DNA of 17,293 nucleotides, taken from NCBI GenBank assembly GCA_013334545.1, contig JAAXXJ010000034.1, positions 1 through 17,293 of the forward strand, given 5' to 3'. Positions 1 to 7,146 of the stretch are shown here, one piece after another. The stretch is from Nitrospirota bacterium (GTDB taxonomy: Bacteria > Nitrospirota > UBA9217). Each line of letters opens with the position of its first letter. The first letter of the stretch is position 1. The translations under genes were made by a program, and so were the position numbers. Under the pieces are notes generated by a model. That model worked only from the letters and a program-made list of their open reading frames with translations. It was not told the DNA's origin and made no database searches.

Positions 1-3
1 TTG

Positions 4-171
4 ATGGGACTGCTGGACAAACTGAAGGATCCGCTGTCCAAGAACGCCGACAAGGTGGACAAGGCGGGCGACGTCGTAGACGACAAGACGCAGGGCAAGT
101 ACAAAGACACCGTCGACCAAGTCCAGGAAGTAGCGAAGAAGGCTGTCGACGAGGGCAACCCGAACACCTAG
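4..171 (+). CDS. MT0933-like antitoxin-family small protein
   Basis: A 55-residue, lysine- and aspartate-rich protein beginning MGLLDKLKD. Its middle (KNADKVDKAGDVVDDKTQGKY) and C-terminal helix (VQEVAKKAVDE) resemble the MT0933/Rv0909-type antitoxin family, whose members are short, highly charged, mostly helical proteins. A TTG codon directly precedes the ATG and the window begins there, so the true start could lie upstream and the ribosome binding site is not visible. No toxin partner is seen on the right side; one could lie left of the window. The stop codon abuts a histone-deacetylase fragment with no spacer, which suggests a rearrangement junction. The family call is from memory of the sequence pattern; family members are often annotated as antitoxins without proof of toxin neutralisation, so the role is uncertain. 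Confidence 0.6.
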   Translation: MGLLDKLKDPLSKNADKVDKAGDVVDDKTQGKYKDTVDQVQEVAKKAVDEGNPNT

Positions 172-173
172 CC

Positions 174-575
174 GATGGCGAAATCTCCGTCGACGTTCCG
201 CTGCCGCCGGAGGCAGGGGACGAACTGTTCGTCCGCGCCTTCACCGAGGCAGTGCCGCAGCGCATCGAACGGTTCAGGCCTGATGTGATCGTGAGCCAGC
301 TCGGCGTGGATACGTTCCGGAGCGATCCGCTGGCGCACCTCAACGTCACGACCGAAGGGTTCTGCACCGTGGTGGGGATGATCAAGTCGCTTGCCCCGAA
401 ATGGGTCGCTCTGGGAGGAGGCGGGTATGACGTAGCGAACGTTGCCCGGGCCTGGACGCTTGCCTGGGCCATCATGAACGATGTCCAAGCGCCTGATGAT
501 ATCCCCCAATCTTTTCTGCGGCAATTCAGCGGAGCAGGGTTCCCGGACAGGAGGCTCCGTGATGCACGACGCTAG
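174..575 (+). pseudogene. C-terminal fragment of a histone deacetylase / AcuC-type deacetylase
   Basis: The frame through 174-575 reads like the last third of a class I-type histone deacetylase (AcuC/acetoin utilisation family). A VPLPPEAGDE stretch is followed by FRPDVIVSQLGVDTFRSDPL, which holds the zinc-ligand aspartate region. Then come APKWVALGGGGYD, with the catalytic tyrosine loop, and ARAWTLAWA. Full-length relatives have roughly 350 to 400 residues; here the N-terminal part with the His-His active site is absent. Homology starts within about ten bases of the preceding antitoxin-like stop codon. The frame is open to the window edge, but its upstream codons translate to arginine/glutamine-rich nonsense. 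The usual C-terminal tail is also missing, the frame stopping after RLRDARR. This is best read as a truncated, non-functional remnant, or as an assembly join. A GTG at 252 could start a short product, but it would lack catalytic residues. Confidence 0.75.
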
Positions 576-665
576 GTTCTCGGAGCAGGGATGGCGGAAC
601 TGGGGGCAGGTCCTGGGATCTGACATTCGTTTCTTCCTGCTGATCATTCCCATCGAGGAGTTCCC

Positions 666-992
666 ATGTTCAAGAAACAGGATGCATCGGGCTACGTGAA
701 AGCCCTGGACAAGGTAACGAGGAAGACGCTGGTCCACGGCGCCAAAACGCTGATGACCGAGTTCCGGCTCGAGAGGTGAGCCCTGCTGCCGAAGCACAAG
801 CATCTTCATGAGCAGACCGGCTACCTTGTGTCCGGTCGCATGGACCTCTTGATCGGCAGCGAAACGCATGCGGTCTCGGCCGGAGACAGCTGGTGCATCC
901 CCGGGAACGTGGAGCACGGTGCAATCGCCCATGAGGACTCCGTTGCTATCGAAGTGTTCTGCCCGGTCCGGGAGGACTATCTGTGCTCGTAG
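666..992 (+). pseudogene. Small cupin-domain protein interrupted by an in-frame TGA
   Basis: Read from ATG 666 (GAGGAG Shine-Dalgarno at 655-660) to TAG 990-992 this is a 109-codon single-domain cupin with one in-frame TGA at 777-779 (codon 38). After the TGA the cupin signature is intact: LPKHKHLHEQTGYLVSGRMDLL supplies the metal-binding His/His/Glu set, AGDSWCIPGNVEHG the second motif with the last His, and FCPVREDYL the typical end. In related small cupins the position after the Arg/Lys is usually glycine, so one G-to-T change (GGA to TGA) would explain it. The protein is otherwise undamaged, so this is a recent nonsense mutation, a sequencing error, or recoding. TGA ends several other genes here, so genome-wide TGA reassignment is excluded. 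Likely role in the intact state: a small metal-binding sensor or isomerase-like cupin; substrate unknown. Confidence 0.8.
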
Positions 993-1029
993 GATCATCC
1001 GCCGGGCTCTCTTGCGCCGGCTTTCCCGT

Positions 1030-1058
1030 TTGACTTAACGAGGGGGATAGTTTATTAT
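1030..1058 (+). promoter_or_regulatory. Sigma70-type promoter for the yhaM-ftsY-zapA run
   Basis: TTGACT (1030-1035) and TATTAT (1053-1058) are separated by exactly 17 bases. They lie 25 bases upstream of the ATG at 1083, implying transcription starts near 1065 and a leader of under 20 bases. The AAGGAG ribosome binding site at 1066-1071 follows immediately. This is one of the two clearest promoters in the window. Confidence 0.8.
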
Positions 1059-1082
1059 CAGCCCCAAGGAGCGCGATTTTTC

Positions 1083-2132
1083 ATGCAGACCATATCATCA
1101 TTCAAGGAAGGCGACTGGATCGACGAGACGTATCTCGTCGTGAACAAGCAGATATCCGTATCCAAGACGGGCGGGACGTACCTGTCCGTCAAGCTCGCGG
1201 ACAAGACCGGCGAGGTCGACGGGAAGATGTGGGACAACGCCGAGGAGGTCGCAGGAAGGTTCGAAAAAGAGGATTTCGTCCGCATCAAGGGCGTTGCCGC
1301 CAACTACCAGGGCATGATGCAGGTCAAGATGAAGGCGCTTGAGAAGGTCGACGATGCGAAGGTGGACCTTGCGAACTTCCTGGAGACCACGCCGCGGAAC
1401 ATCGACGAGATGGTGAGAGACCTGTCTGCGACGGCTGCGGGCATCGGGAACACCCACCTGCGCCAGCTCATGAACGCCTTCCTCGCTGACAGGGTGTTCA
1501 TGGACAGCTTCCGGCGCGCCCCGGCCGCAAAGGCGCTGCACCACAACTACATCGGCGGCCTGCTGGAGCACGTGGTGGAGCTCATCGCCCTGAGCCGCGA
1601 TGTGGCGAAGCACTTTCCCGGCATCGACATGGACCTGGTGATCGTCGGTGCGTTCCTGCATGATATCGGGAAGGTGCGGGAGCTGTCGGTCAGGAAAACC
1701 ATCGAGTATACGACCGAGGGCCGGCTGCTCGGCCACATCTCCCTGGGGTACGAAATGCTTGCCGACAAGATCAAGGCCATCCCGGGCTTCCCGGCTGAGC
1801 TCACGATGCTGCTGAAGCATATCATGCTGTCCCACCACGGCGAATATGAGTTCGGATCCCCCAAGCGGCCCAAGATCCAGGAAGCCATCATTATCAACTA
1901 TCTCGATGACCTGGCTGCAAAGATCAGCAACTTCCGCTCCACGCTGAAGAAAGAGAACGTTGAGGCCGGTGACTGGACCAATTACAGCAAGATGCATGAC
2001 CGCTACCTGTATCGCCAGGCATCATATGCGGCTGCGGAAGAGGCAGGATTCTCCGGGCCCGGACCTGAGAGCGGAAAGAAAGGCAAGAAGACCGCAGCGG
2101 ACCCTGACGCGACCGGAAAGCTGCCATTATAG
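1083..2132 (+). CDS. yhaM: YhaM-like 3'-5' exoribonuclease (OB-fold plus HD domain)
   Basis: A 349-residue protein with an N-terminal OB-fold nucleic-acid binding domain (about residues 10-90, KTGGTYLSVKLADKTGEVDGKMW) and a C-terminal metal-dependent HD phosphohydrolase domain. Visible HD ligands are His163 (LLEHVVEL), His193-Asp194 (FLHDIGK), His251-His252 (SHHGE) and Asp275/276 (YLDDLAAK). This architecture matches Bacillus YhaM, a cytoplasmic 3'-5' exoribonuclease of about 314 residues that trims short RNA ends. The Gram-positive enzyme also acts on single-stranded DNA. The last 35 or so residues are a low-complexity Gly/Lys/Pro tail beyond the family core. The start at 1083 has an AAGGAG at 1066-1071, with rather long spacing. 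It is transcribed from the strong promoter just upstream and ftsY follows 40 bases later. The family assignment is strong; the exact nuclease activity is inferred. Confidence 0.85.
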   Translation: MQTISSFKEGDWIDETYLVVNKQISVSKTGGTYLSVKLADKTGEVDGKMWDNAEEVAGRFEKEDFVRIKGVAANYQGMMQVKMKALEKVDDAKVDLANFLETTPRNIDEMVRDLSATAAGIGNTHLRQLMNAFLADRVFMDSFRRAPAAKALHHNYIGGLLEHVVELIALSRDVAKHFPGIDMDLVIVGAFLHDIGKVRELSVRKTIEYTTEGRLLGHISLGYEMLADKIKAIPGFPAELTMLLKHIMLSHHGEYEFGSPKRPKIQEAIIINYLDDLAAKISNFRSTLKKENVEAGDWTNYSKMHDRYLYRQASYAAAEEAGFSGPGPESGKKGKKTAADPDATGKLPL

Positions 2133-2172
2133 CTGTTTACTTCACCTCTCTTACGAAGAAAGAAACTCTATT

Positions 2173-3078
2173 ATGCTGAACGTCATCCATTCCCTCCGTG
2201 AAGGCCTGGCAAAGACCCGGAAGAACATCTCCGACAGGATCGGCAGCCTCATCCTGGGCGAGAAGATCGACGAATCGTTCCTCGACGAGCTCGAGGAAGC
2301 ACTGATCGCCTCGGACGTCGGAACCCAGACTACGGCCATGGTCCTTGATGACCTGAAGGAGCGATTCAAGCGGAACGAGCTATCGTCACCCGAGCAGGTG
2401 CGCGAGCGGCTAAAGCAGGTCCTGTTCGAGATCGTTTCCCGCGGTCCCGTGTCGCTTTCGCTGACCGGAACGCTCTCGGTCATCCTGATCGTGGGCGTCA
2501 ACGGCACGGGAAAGACCACGACCATCGGCAAGCTGGCGCACCGGCTCCAAAAGGAAGGGAAGAAGGTAATGCTGGCAGCGGCGGACACGTTTCGGGCCGC
2601 AGCTGCCGAGCAGCTTGTGGTCTGGGGTGACAGAAACAACATCCCCGTGATCAAGCACAAGGAAGGCGCTGACCCGGGTGCAGTGGTGTTCGATGCCCTG
2701 GCGGCCGCCAAGGCGCGCGGCATGGAGGTCCTGATCGTGGACACGGCGGGACGGCTCCATACGAAGTCGAACCTCATGGAGGAGCTGAAGAAGGTCCAGC
2801 GCATCCTCGCCCGTGAACTGCCGGGTGCTCCCCAGGAGACGCTGTTCGTCCTCGACGCCACAACGGGCCAGAACGCGCTTGCCCAGGCGAGGACGTTCCA
2901 TCAGGCCATCGGCATCACTGGCATCGTGCTGACGAAGCTCGATGGCACGCCAAAGGGCGGCATTGTGTTCGCCATCAACAAGGAGCTCGGCCTTCCCGTG
3001 AAGTTCGTCGGCATCGGGGAGGGGATCGAGGACCTGAAGGATTTCGATCCCCGCGAGTTCGTGGAAGCATTACTGTAG
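2173..3078 (+). CDS. ftsY: Signal recognition particle receptor FtsY
   Basis: The SRP receptor GTPase docks ribosome-nascent-chain-SRP complexes at the inner membrane. The 301-residue protein has an N-domain helical bundle (about 1-90) and the SRP-type G-domain: G1 GVNGTGKTTT (108-117), DTFRAAAAEQL (from 138), G3 DTAGR (190-194), G4 TKLDGTPKGG (from 254), and the closing GIGEGIEDLKDFDP motif typical of FtsY rather than Ffh. No acidic A-domain is present, as in most short bacterial FtsY proteins. The frame is open back to 1960, inside yhaM. ATG 2173 is chosen because MLNVIHSLREGLAKTRKNI is the standard FtsY beginning. Its Shine-Dalgarno is weak (GAAGAAAG), so it may depend partly on translation of yhaM 40 bases upstream. 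Confidence 0.96.
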   Translation: MLNVIHSLREGLAKTRKNISDRIGSLILGEKIDESFLDELEEALIASDVGTQTTAMVLDDLKERFKRNELSSPEQVRERLKQVLFEIVSRGPVSLSLTGTLSVILIVGVNGTGKTTTIGKLAHRLQKEGKKVMLAAADTFRAAAAEQLVVWGDRNNIPVIKHKEGADPGAVVFDALAAAKARGMEVLIVDTAGRLHTKSNLMEELKKVQRILARELPGAPQETLFVLDATTGQNALAQARTFHQAIGITGIVLTKLDGTPKGGIVFAINKELGLPVKFVGIGEGIEDLKDFDPREFVEALL

Positions 3079-3081
3079 GAG

Positions 3082-3160
3082 CAGTGAATAGTCATTCGTG
3101 ATCAGTGATCTAGGGATGGAGGTCTTGAGCACCCGTTTCTATTCACTCATTACCAATCAC
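3082..3160 (+). repeat. Imperfect inverted repeat in the ftsY-zapA spacer
   Basis: GTGAATAG at 3084-3091 is exactly complementary to CTATTCAC at 3139-3146, and GTGAT/ATCAC segments lie inside and beside them. The short words CAGTGA and GTGATCAGTGATC resemble the degenerate repeats in the rny-ymdB and ispA-dxs spacers. The transcript could fold here, but there is no T-run, so it is not a terminator. Confidence 0.5.
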
Positions 3161-3178
3161 GTAATTGCTGGTGTCCAC

Positions 3179-3460
3179 ATGGAAAGCATCCAGGTAGAGA
3201 TATTCGGCCAGACTTACAGCATCAAGGCGGGGAACGACCCGGAGTATATCCGGGAGCTCGCGGCGTTCGTCGACACGCGGATGAAGGACGTGCAGAAGGG
3301 GACCGGTAGCGCAGACGGCTACAGGATCGCGATCCTTGCCGCCCTCAATATCGCCGATGAACTGAACCGTCTCCGTTCCCAGCACGATACCTTCAGGAGG
3401 TCGACAGAGACCTCGCTCGACCGTTTGATTGAGCTGACGGGAAAGGCAGGGCGAAAATGA
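3179..3460 (+). CDS. zapA: Cell division protein ZapA
   Basis: ZapA is a small protein that bundles FtsZ protofilaments at the division ring. The 93-residue product begins MESIQVEIFGQTYSIKAG and continues DPEYIRELAAFVDTRM, the conserved beta-strand/helix head of ZapA. A helical C-terminal half (IAILAALNIADELNRLRSQ) follows that in the family forms a coiled-coil dimer/tetramer interface. Length matches the family (about 90-110). The frame is open back to 3098, but those 27 extra codons come from the repeat-like spacer and do not look like protein, so ATG 3179 is taken; its ribosome binding site is poor. The 6S RNA gene lies directly downstream, the same zapA-ssrS adjacency known from many proteobacteria, which supports both calls. 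Confidence 0.92.
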   Translation: MESIQVEIFGQTYSIKAGNDPEYIRELAAFVDTRMKDVQKGTGSADGYRIAILAALNIADELNRLRSQHDTFRRSTETSLDRLIELTGKAGRK

Positions 3461-3556
3461 TCTTTTCTGCAGGTGCCAAGTAGATTCCATACTTGCCAAC
3501 TAGTTGAAAACTAATAATAATTTGTTCGCTGTCTGATGCGAAATGTGAGAATGCTC

Positions 3557-3585
3557 TTGCCATTTAGAACGCTTTTTGGTATATA
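3557..3585 (+). promoter_or_regulatory. Sigma70-type promoter of the 6S RNA gene
   Basis: TTGCCA (3557-3562) and TATATA (3580-3585) have a 17-base spacer. The predicted start near 3592 coincides with the first bases of the 6S RNA closing stem (about 3595), so promoter and RNA structure support each other. Confidence 0.72.
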
Positions 3586-3592
3586 TACAACG

Positions 3593-3790
3593 TAGAAATA
3601 AACAGTCCCCTGCCTTGTGCGTGATTGATATAACTTGTGCCTCGTAAATAATTTAATTGGGAGCTATCCCCGGGAAAGGGTGAGCACGCCCAGGCACGAC
3701 TGGGTAGCCTAACTTTTCCTATGGCGCCCACCTGGCAATGACCAGGTCCAAGTTATCAGCACGGCAAGAGTGGGGGACTTCTCTTATTCA
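3593..3790 (+). ncRNA. ssrS: 6S RNA
   Basis: 6S RNA mimics an open promoter and sequesters sigma70 RNA polymerase holoenzyme in stationary phase. The ends pair: AGTCCCC (3604-3610) with GGGGACT (3773-3779), extended outward by GAA-TAA near 3595-3601 against TTATTC (3784-3789). Inward, GCC/GGC (3612-3614 with 3763-3765) and GTGC/GCAC (3617-3620 with 3759-3762) pair. The upper arm contains GGTGAGCACGCCCAG, a GCACGA loop and CTGGGTAGCCT, close to the enterobacterial GGTGAGCATGCTCGG / AGCCT region. A hairpin ACCTGG-CAATGA-CCAGGT (near 3730-3748) sits on the 3' strand of the central bubble, as in E. coli. The position directly after zapA and an independent promoter agree. Length (about 198 nt) is normal. 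The exact ends are estimates. Confidence 0.88.
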
Positions 3791-3796
3791 GTTCGG

Positions 3797-3816
3797 ACCA
3801 GGACCTTGGTCCTGGT
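3797..3816 (+). other. Strong hairpin just after 6S RNA (no T-tract)
   Basis: ACCAGGAC (3797-3804), loop CTTG, GTCCTGGT (3809-3816) form a perfect 8-bp stem. No run of T follows, so it is not a classical intrinsic terminator; it may limit 3' processing or mark the end of the 6S precursor. Confidence 0.5.
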
Positions 3817-4231
3817 AGCAATGCGATCATAACGAGGGTAAAACGCGCAAAAAGGAGCGTCAAGTAGGGAAGGCTCCAGCGCTTTGATAGTGAATCCAGG
3901 GAACAGCGGAACCAGAAATGCCGATCATCGAGAGGTCCATCACGAAAGGTTCAGCGGTACCGCAGAAGACTTGAGTTTGCCGGCAGCTACGCATGAATTT
4001 TATGGGAATTTTCGATTATATCACCATACACCGCAGGCCTGTATCGCCGGTGTTCTCGCAGGGATGTGTTGACGGAGTTTTACGGCAGCGGACCCGTACA
4101 GCAACATCCGCCGGCGTATTATATACGAACCCTGCGCGGTGAGCATTCCCTAGTTCTGCAGTTATTCTCCGGCATCGACCGCTCTCGTCCCTTCACTGTC
4201 ACGAGCATTTCCAGCCTTCCCGAAGTTCCCC
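3817..4231. other. Gene-poor stretch between 6S RNA and rarA
   Basis: About 415 bases with no recognisable protein, tRNA or riboswitch. Two short open frames (starting 3884 and 4066) give compositionally odd peptides without ribosome binding sites and are not accepted. Local features are a small stem GGAGC/GCTCC (near 3853-3875), a TTGACG at 4069-4074 lacking a -10 at proper distance, and a TATTATATAC segment at 4117-4126 that could be a -10 element for rarA but lacks a good -35. The stretch is visibly richer in A+T than the flanking genes. Confidence 0.5.
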
Positions 4232-5572
4232 TTGGGCATCAAAAAGCACAAACCGACCATCCCCGTCCAGAGCATTGAAGCGTCGTCCCAGGCGCCGCTC
4301 GCGTGGCGCATGCGGCCCCGCGACCTGTCCGAGTTCGCTGGCCAGGAGCATATCCTCGGCCAGGGCAAGTTGCTCCGCAGGGCCATCGAGGCCGACCGGT
4401 TCATGTCGCTCATCCTTTACGGGCCGCCCGGTGCTGGCAAGACCGCTCTTGCCCACCTGATCGCCGAGCGGAGCCAGGCGCACTTCCTGTCCCTGAATGC
4501 CGTCACCGCCGGCGTCGCCGACATCCGACGCGTTGCCCAGGAGGCGGGCGAGGAGCGTGCGCGGAGCGGCAAACGGACCCTTCTGTTCATCGACGAGATC
4601 CATCGGTTCACCCGCGTCCAGCAGGACGCGCTCCTGCCCGACGTGGAGCGGGGGCACATCACGCTCATCGGCGCATCGACCCAAAACCCCTTTTTCGCCA
4701 TCATCCCGGCGCTCTCGTCCCGCTCCCAGATCTTCGAGTTCAAGCCGCTCAAAGACGAGGATATCCGCGTCATCATCCTGCGTGCGCTCGCTGACCGGGA
4801 GCGGGGACTCGGTGCGATGCGCGTCACTCTCACCGATGAGGCGAGGGAGTTCATCATCGCCCGCTCGGGCGGCGACGCCCGCAGGGCATTGAACGCGCTG
4901 GAACTGGGCGCGTTCTCCACGAAGCCCGGGCGCGACGGCGCCATCGTCTACGACCTGCAGGCCGCAGAGGAATCGATCCAGAAAAAGGCCCTGGTCTATG
5001 ACGAGGATGAGCATTACGACACCATTTCGGCGTTCATCAAGAGCATGCGCGGCAGCGATCCCGATGCCGCGCTCTACTGGATGGCTAGGATGATCGCTTC
5101 GGGCGAAGACCCGCTCTTCATCGCGCGGCGGATCGTCATCGCCGCAAGCGAGGACGTGGGGAACGCAGACCCCCGGGCCATCTTTGTGGCGACGGCCGCG
5201 TACCAGGCCGTGGAGCGAATCGGCATGCCGGAAGGCTCTATCCCGCTCGCCCAGGCGGCGACGTACGTGGCATCGGCCCCGAAGAGCAATGCCGCGTACC
5301 TGGGGATCAAGGCAGCCATGAGGGACATCGAAGAGGGCGCCGTGATGCCGGTCCCGGACCATTTGAAGGACGCCAGTTACAAGGGGGCATCCCGGCTTGG
5401 ACGGGGCAAGGGGTACCGATATCCCCACGACTTTCCGCGCCATTATGTTGAACAGGAATATCTCCCGCAGAAGCGGGTATACTACCGGCCCACGGAGCAG
5501 GGTGAAGAGAAGCGGATCAAGGAGCGTCTTGCTGGGCTGAAGAACCAACATCAGGAGGGGAGCAAAGCATGA
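4232..5572 (+). CDS. rarA: Replication-associated recombination protein A (RarA/MgsA AAA+ ATPase)
   Basis: RarA is a clamp-loader-like AAA+ ATPase acting at stalled replication forks. The 446-residue protein shows the family opening APLAWRMRPRDLSEFAGQEH (about 21-40), Walker A GPPGAGKT (64-71), Walker B FIDEIHRF (119-126), sensor-1 GASTQNPFF, and the arginine-finger region LSSRSQIFEF. The C-terminal RarA tetramerisation part follows, with ISAFIKSMRGSDPDAALYW, a hallmark of the MgsA/WHIP group, and YRYPHDFPRHYVEQEYLP near the end. Start TTG 4232 is used because no ATG lies upstream of the conserved region; no Shine-Dalgarno is visible, so the first 15 or so residues are uncertain. Its stop overlaps the rny start (ATGA, 5569-5572), implying translational coupling. 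The operon may begin in the AT-rich stretch just upstream. Confidence 0.94.
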   Translation: MGIKKHKPTIPVQSIEASSQAPLAWRMRPRDLSEFAGQEHILGQGKLLRRAIEADRFMSLILYGPPGAGKTALAHLIAERSQAHFLSLNAVTAGVADIRRVAQEAGEERARSGKRTLLFIDEIHRFTRVQQDALLPDVERGHITLIGASTQNPFFAIIPALSSRSQIFEFKPLKDEDIRVIILRALADRERGLGAMRVTLTDEAREFIIARSGGDARRALNALELGAFSTKPGRDGAIVYDLQAAEESIQKKALVYDEDEHYDTISAFIKSMRGSDPDAALYWMARMIASGEDPLFIARRIVIAASEDVGNADPRAIFVATAAYQAVERIGMPEGSIPLAQAATYVASAPKSNAAYLGIKAAMRDIEEGAVMPVPDHLKDASYKGASRLGRGKGYRYPHDFPRHYVEQEYLPQKRVYYRPTEQGEEKRIKERLAGLKNQHQEGSKA

Positions 5573-7125
5573 TCGAGTATATCGTCATATTGATCGTAGG
5601 GATTGCCTTGGGGGCCGGCGTCGGCCTCATGATCAAGGGCAAGACCGCTGAGAACAAGGTCAGGGACGCAGAGGCCGAGGCAGCGAAGATCGTCGCCAAC
5701 GCCGAACGGGAGGCCGAGACCAAGCGCAAGGAGGCCCTGCTCGAGGCGAAGGACAAGTTCTACCAGGCCCGGACCGATTTCGAGAAGGAAACGCGGGACA
5801 AACGGCAGGAGCTCCAGAACCAGGAGCGTCGGCTGACCCAGAAGGAAGAGAATCTGGAGAAGAAGGTCGACGCCGTAGAGAAGCGCGAGGCCGATACGGC
5901 CCGGCGCGAGAAGGAACTGGTCTCCCGGGAGAAGGTCGCCCAGGAGAAGGAGGAGCGGTATGAGGCGGGACTCCGGGAGCAGCGCGAGATGCTCGAAAAG
6001 ATCGCGAGCATGACCGCTGAGGAGGCCAAGCGTCAGCTCATGGTAGCCATGGAGGACGAGGCGAAGTTCGAGGCTGCAAAGACCATCAAGCGCATCGAGG
6101 ACGAGGCCAAGGAAGAAGCGGACAAGAAGGCCAAGCACACCATCAGTCTGGCGATCCAGCGCTATGCCAGCGACTATGTGGCCGAGGCCACGGTCTCGGT
6201 GCTGAACCTCCCAAACGACGAGATGAAGGGACGCATCATCGGCCGCGAAGGCCGGAACATCCGGGCCATCGAAGCGGCGACGGGCATCGACCTCATTATC
6301 GACGACACGCCGGAGGCGGTGATCCTGTCGTGCTACGACCCCTTCCGCCGTGAGATCGCGCGGCTCACGATCGAACGGCTCATCCAGGACGGACGCATCC
6401 ACCCCGCGCGGATCGAGGAGATCGCCGAGAAGGTGAAGAAGGAGCTGGAGACCACCATGAAGGAAGAGGGCGAGCGGGCGGCCTTCGACCTGGGCATCCA
6501 CAACCTCCATCCCGATATCATCAAGCTCGTCGGCAGGCTGAAGTACCGGACGAGCTATGGGCAGAACATGCTGATGCATTCACGCGAGGTCGCCTACTTT
6601 GCAGGCATCATGGCGGCCGAGCTCGGCTGCGACCAGAAGCTGGCGCGCAGGGCGGGACTGCTGCATGATCTGGGCAAAGCGGTGGACCACGAGGTCGAGG
6701 GGACCCATCCTGTCATCGGCGGCGACCTGGCCAAGAAGTACGGCGAAAATCCCAAGGTCATCAACGCCATCATGACGCACCACGGTGACGGTGAGCCGAA
6801 CTGCGTGGAGTCGGTGCTGGTCGCCGCGGCGGACGCCCTTTCGGCTGGCAGGCCGGGCGTGCGGCGCGAGACCCTCGAGAGCTACCTCAAGCGGCTCGAG
6901 GCGCTGGAAACGGCCGCCAACTCCTTCAAGGGCGTTGAAAAATCCTATGCCATCCAGGCAGGGCGCGAGATCCGCATCATCGTGAAGCCCGAGGACCTGT
7001 CCGACGCCCATGCGGCCCAGCTTTCCCGCGATATCGCCAAGAAGATCGAGGCCGAACTTTCCTACCCCGGCCAGATCAAGGTAACCGTGGTGCGCGAGAG
7101 CCGGTACGTGGAGTTCGCGAAGTAA
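5569..7125 (+). CDS. rny: Ribonuclease Y
   Basis: RNase Y is a membrane-anchored endoribonuclease that starts decay of many mRNAs in bacteria with this enzyme. The 518-residue product has an N-terminal membrane helix (IEYIVILIVGIALGAGVGLM, residues 2-21) and a long charged coiled coil to about 200. A KH domain follows with IIGREGRNIRAIEAATG (from about 223), then an HD catalytic domain with His337 (LMHSREVA), His366-Asp367 (LLHDLGK), His404-His405 (MTHHGDGE) and Asp422 (AAADALS). The C-terminus YPGQIKVTVVRESRYVEFAK is canonical, and length equals the usual 510-520. An AGGAGG lies 12 bases before the ATG, which overlaps the rarA stop by 4 bases. ymdB follows after 91 bases; in Bacillus YmdB functionally affects RNase Y, so this adjacency is meaningful. 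Confidence 0.97.
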   Translation: MIEYIVILIVGIALGAGVGLMIKGKTAENKVRDAEAEAAKIVANAEREAETKRKEALLEAKDKFYQARTDFEKETRDKRQELQNQERRLTQKEENLEKKVDAVEKREADTARREKELVSREKVAQEKEERYEAGLREQREMLEKIASMTAEEAKRQLMVAMEDEAKFEAAKTIKRIEDEAKEEADKKAKHTISLAIQRYASDYVAEATVSVLNLPNDEMKGRIIGREGRNIRAIEAATGIDLIIDDTPEAVILSCYDPFRREIARLTIERLIQDGRIHPARIEEIAEKVKKELETTMKEEGERAAFDLGIHNLHPDIIKLVGRLKYRTSYGQNMLMHSREVAYFAGIMAAELGCDQKLARRAGLLHDLGKAVDHEVEGTHPVIGGDLAKKYGENPKVINAIMTHHGDGEPNCVESVLVAAADALSAGRPGVRRETLESYLKRLEALETAANSFKGVEKSYAIQAGREIRIIVKPEDLSDAHAAQLSRDIAKKIEAELSYPGQIKVTVVRESRYVEFAK

Positions 7126-7146
7126 TATCGGTCAGTGGTCAAGAAA

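Noticed and set aside
777..779. TGA read as glycine because of an alternative genetic code
   Set aside because: TGA is the normal stop of rarA, ymdB, xseA, zapA, atpD and the DUF2845 gene in this window, so the code is standard.
1001..1024. GCCGG/CCGGC hairpin followed by TTT after the cupin as a terminator
   Set aside because: Only a 5-bp stem with an 11-base loop and a broken T-run; too weak to list.
1960..2172. Longer FtsY starting inside yhaM
   Set aside because: The extra residues are yhaM codons read in another frame; the normal FtsY N-terminus begins at ATG 2173.
3884..4278. Two short plus-strand open frames between 6S RNA and rarA
   Set aside because: No ribosome binding sites, no family resemblance, odd composition, and the second overlaps the rarA start in another frame.
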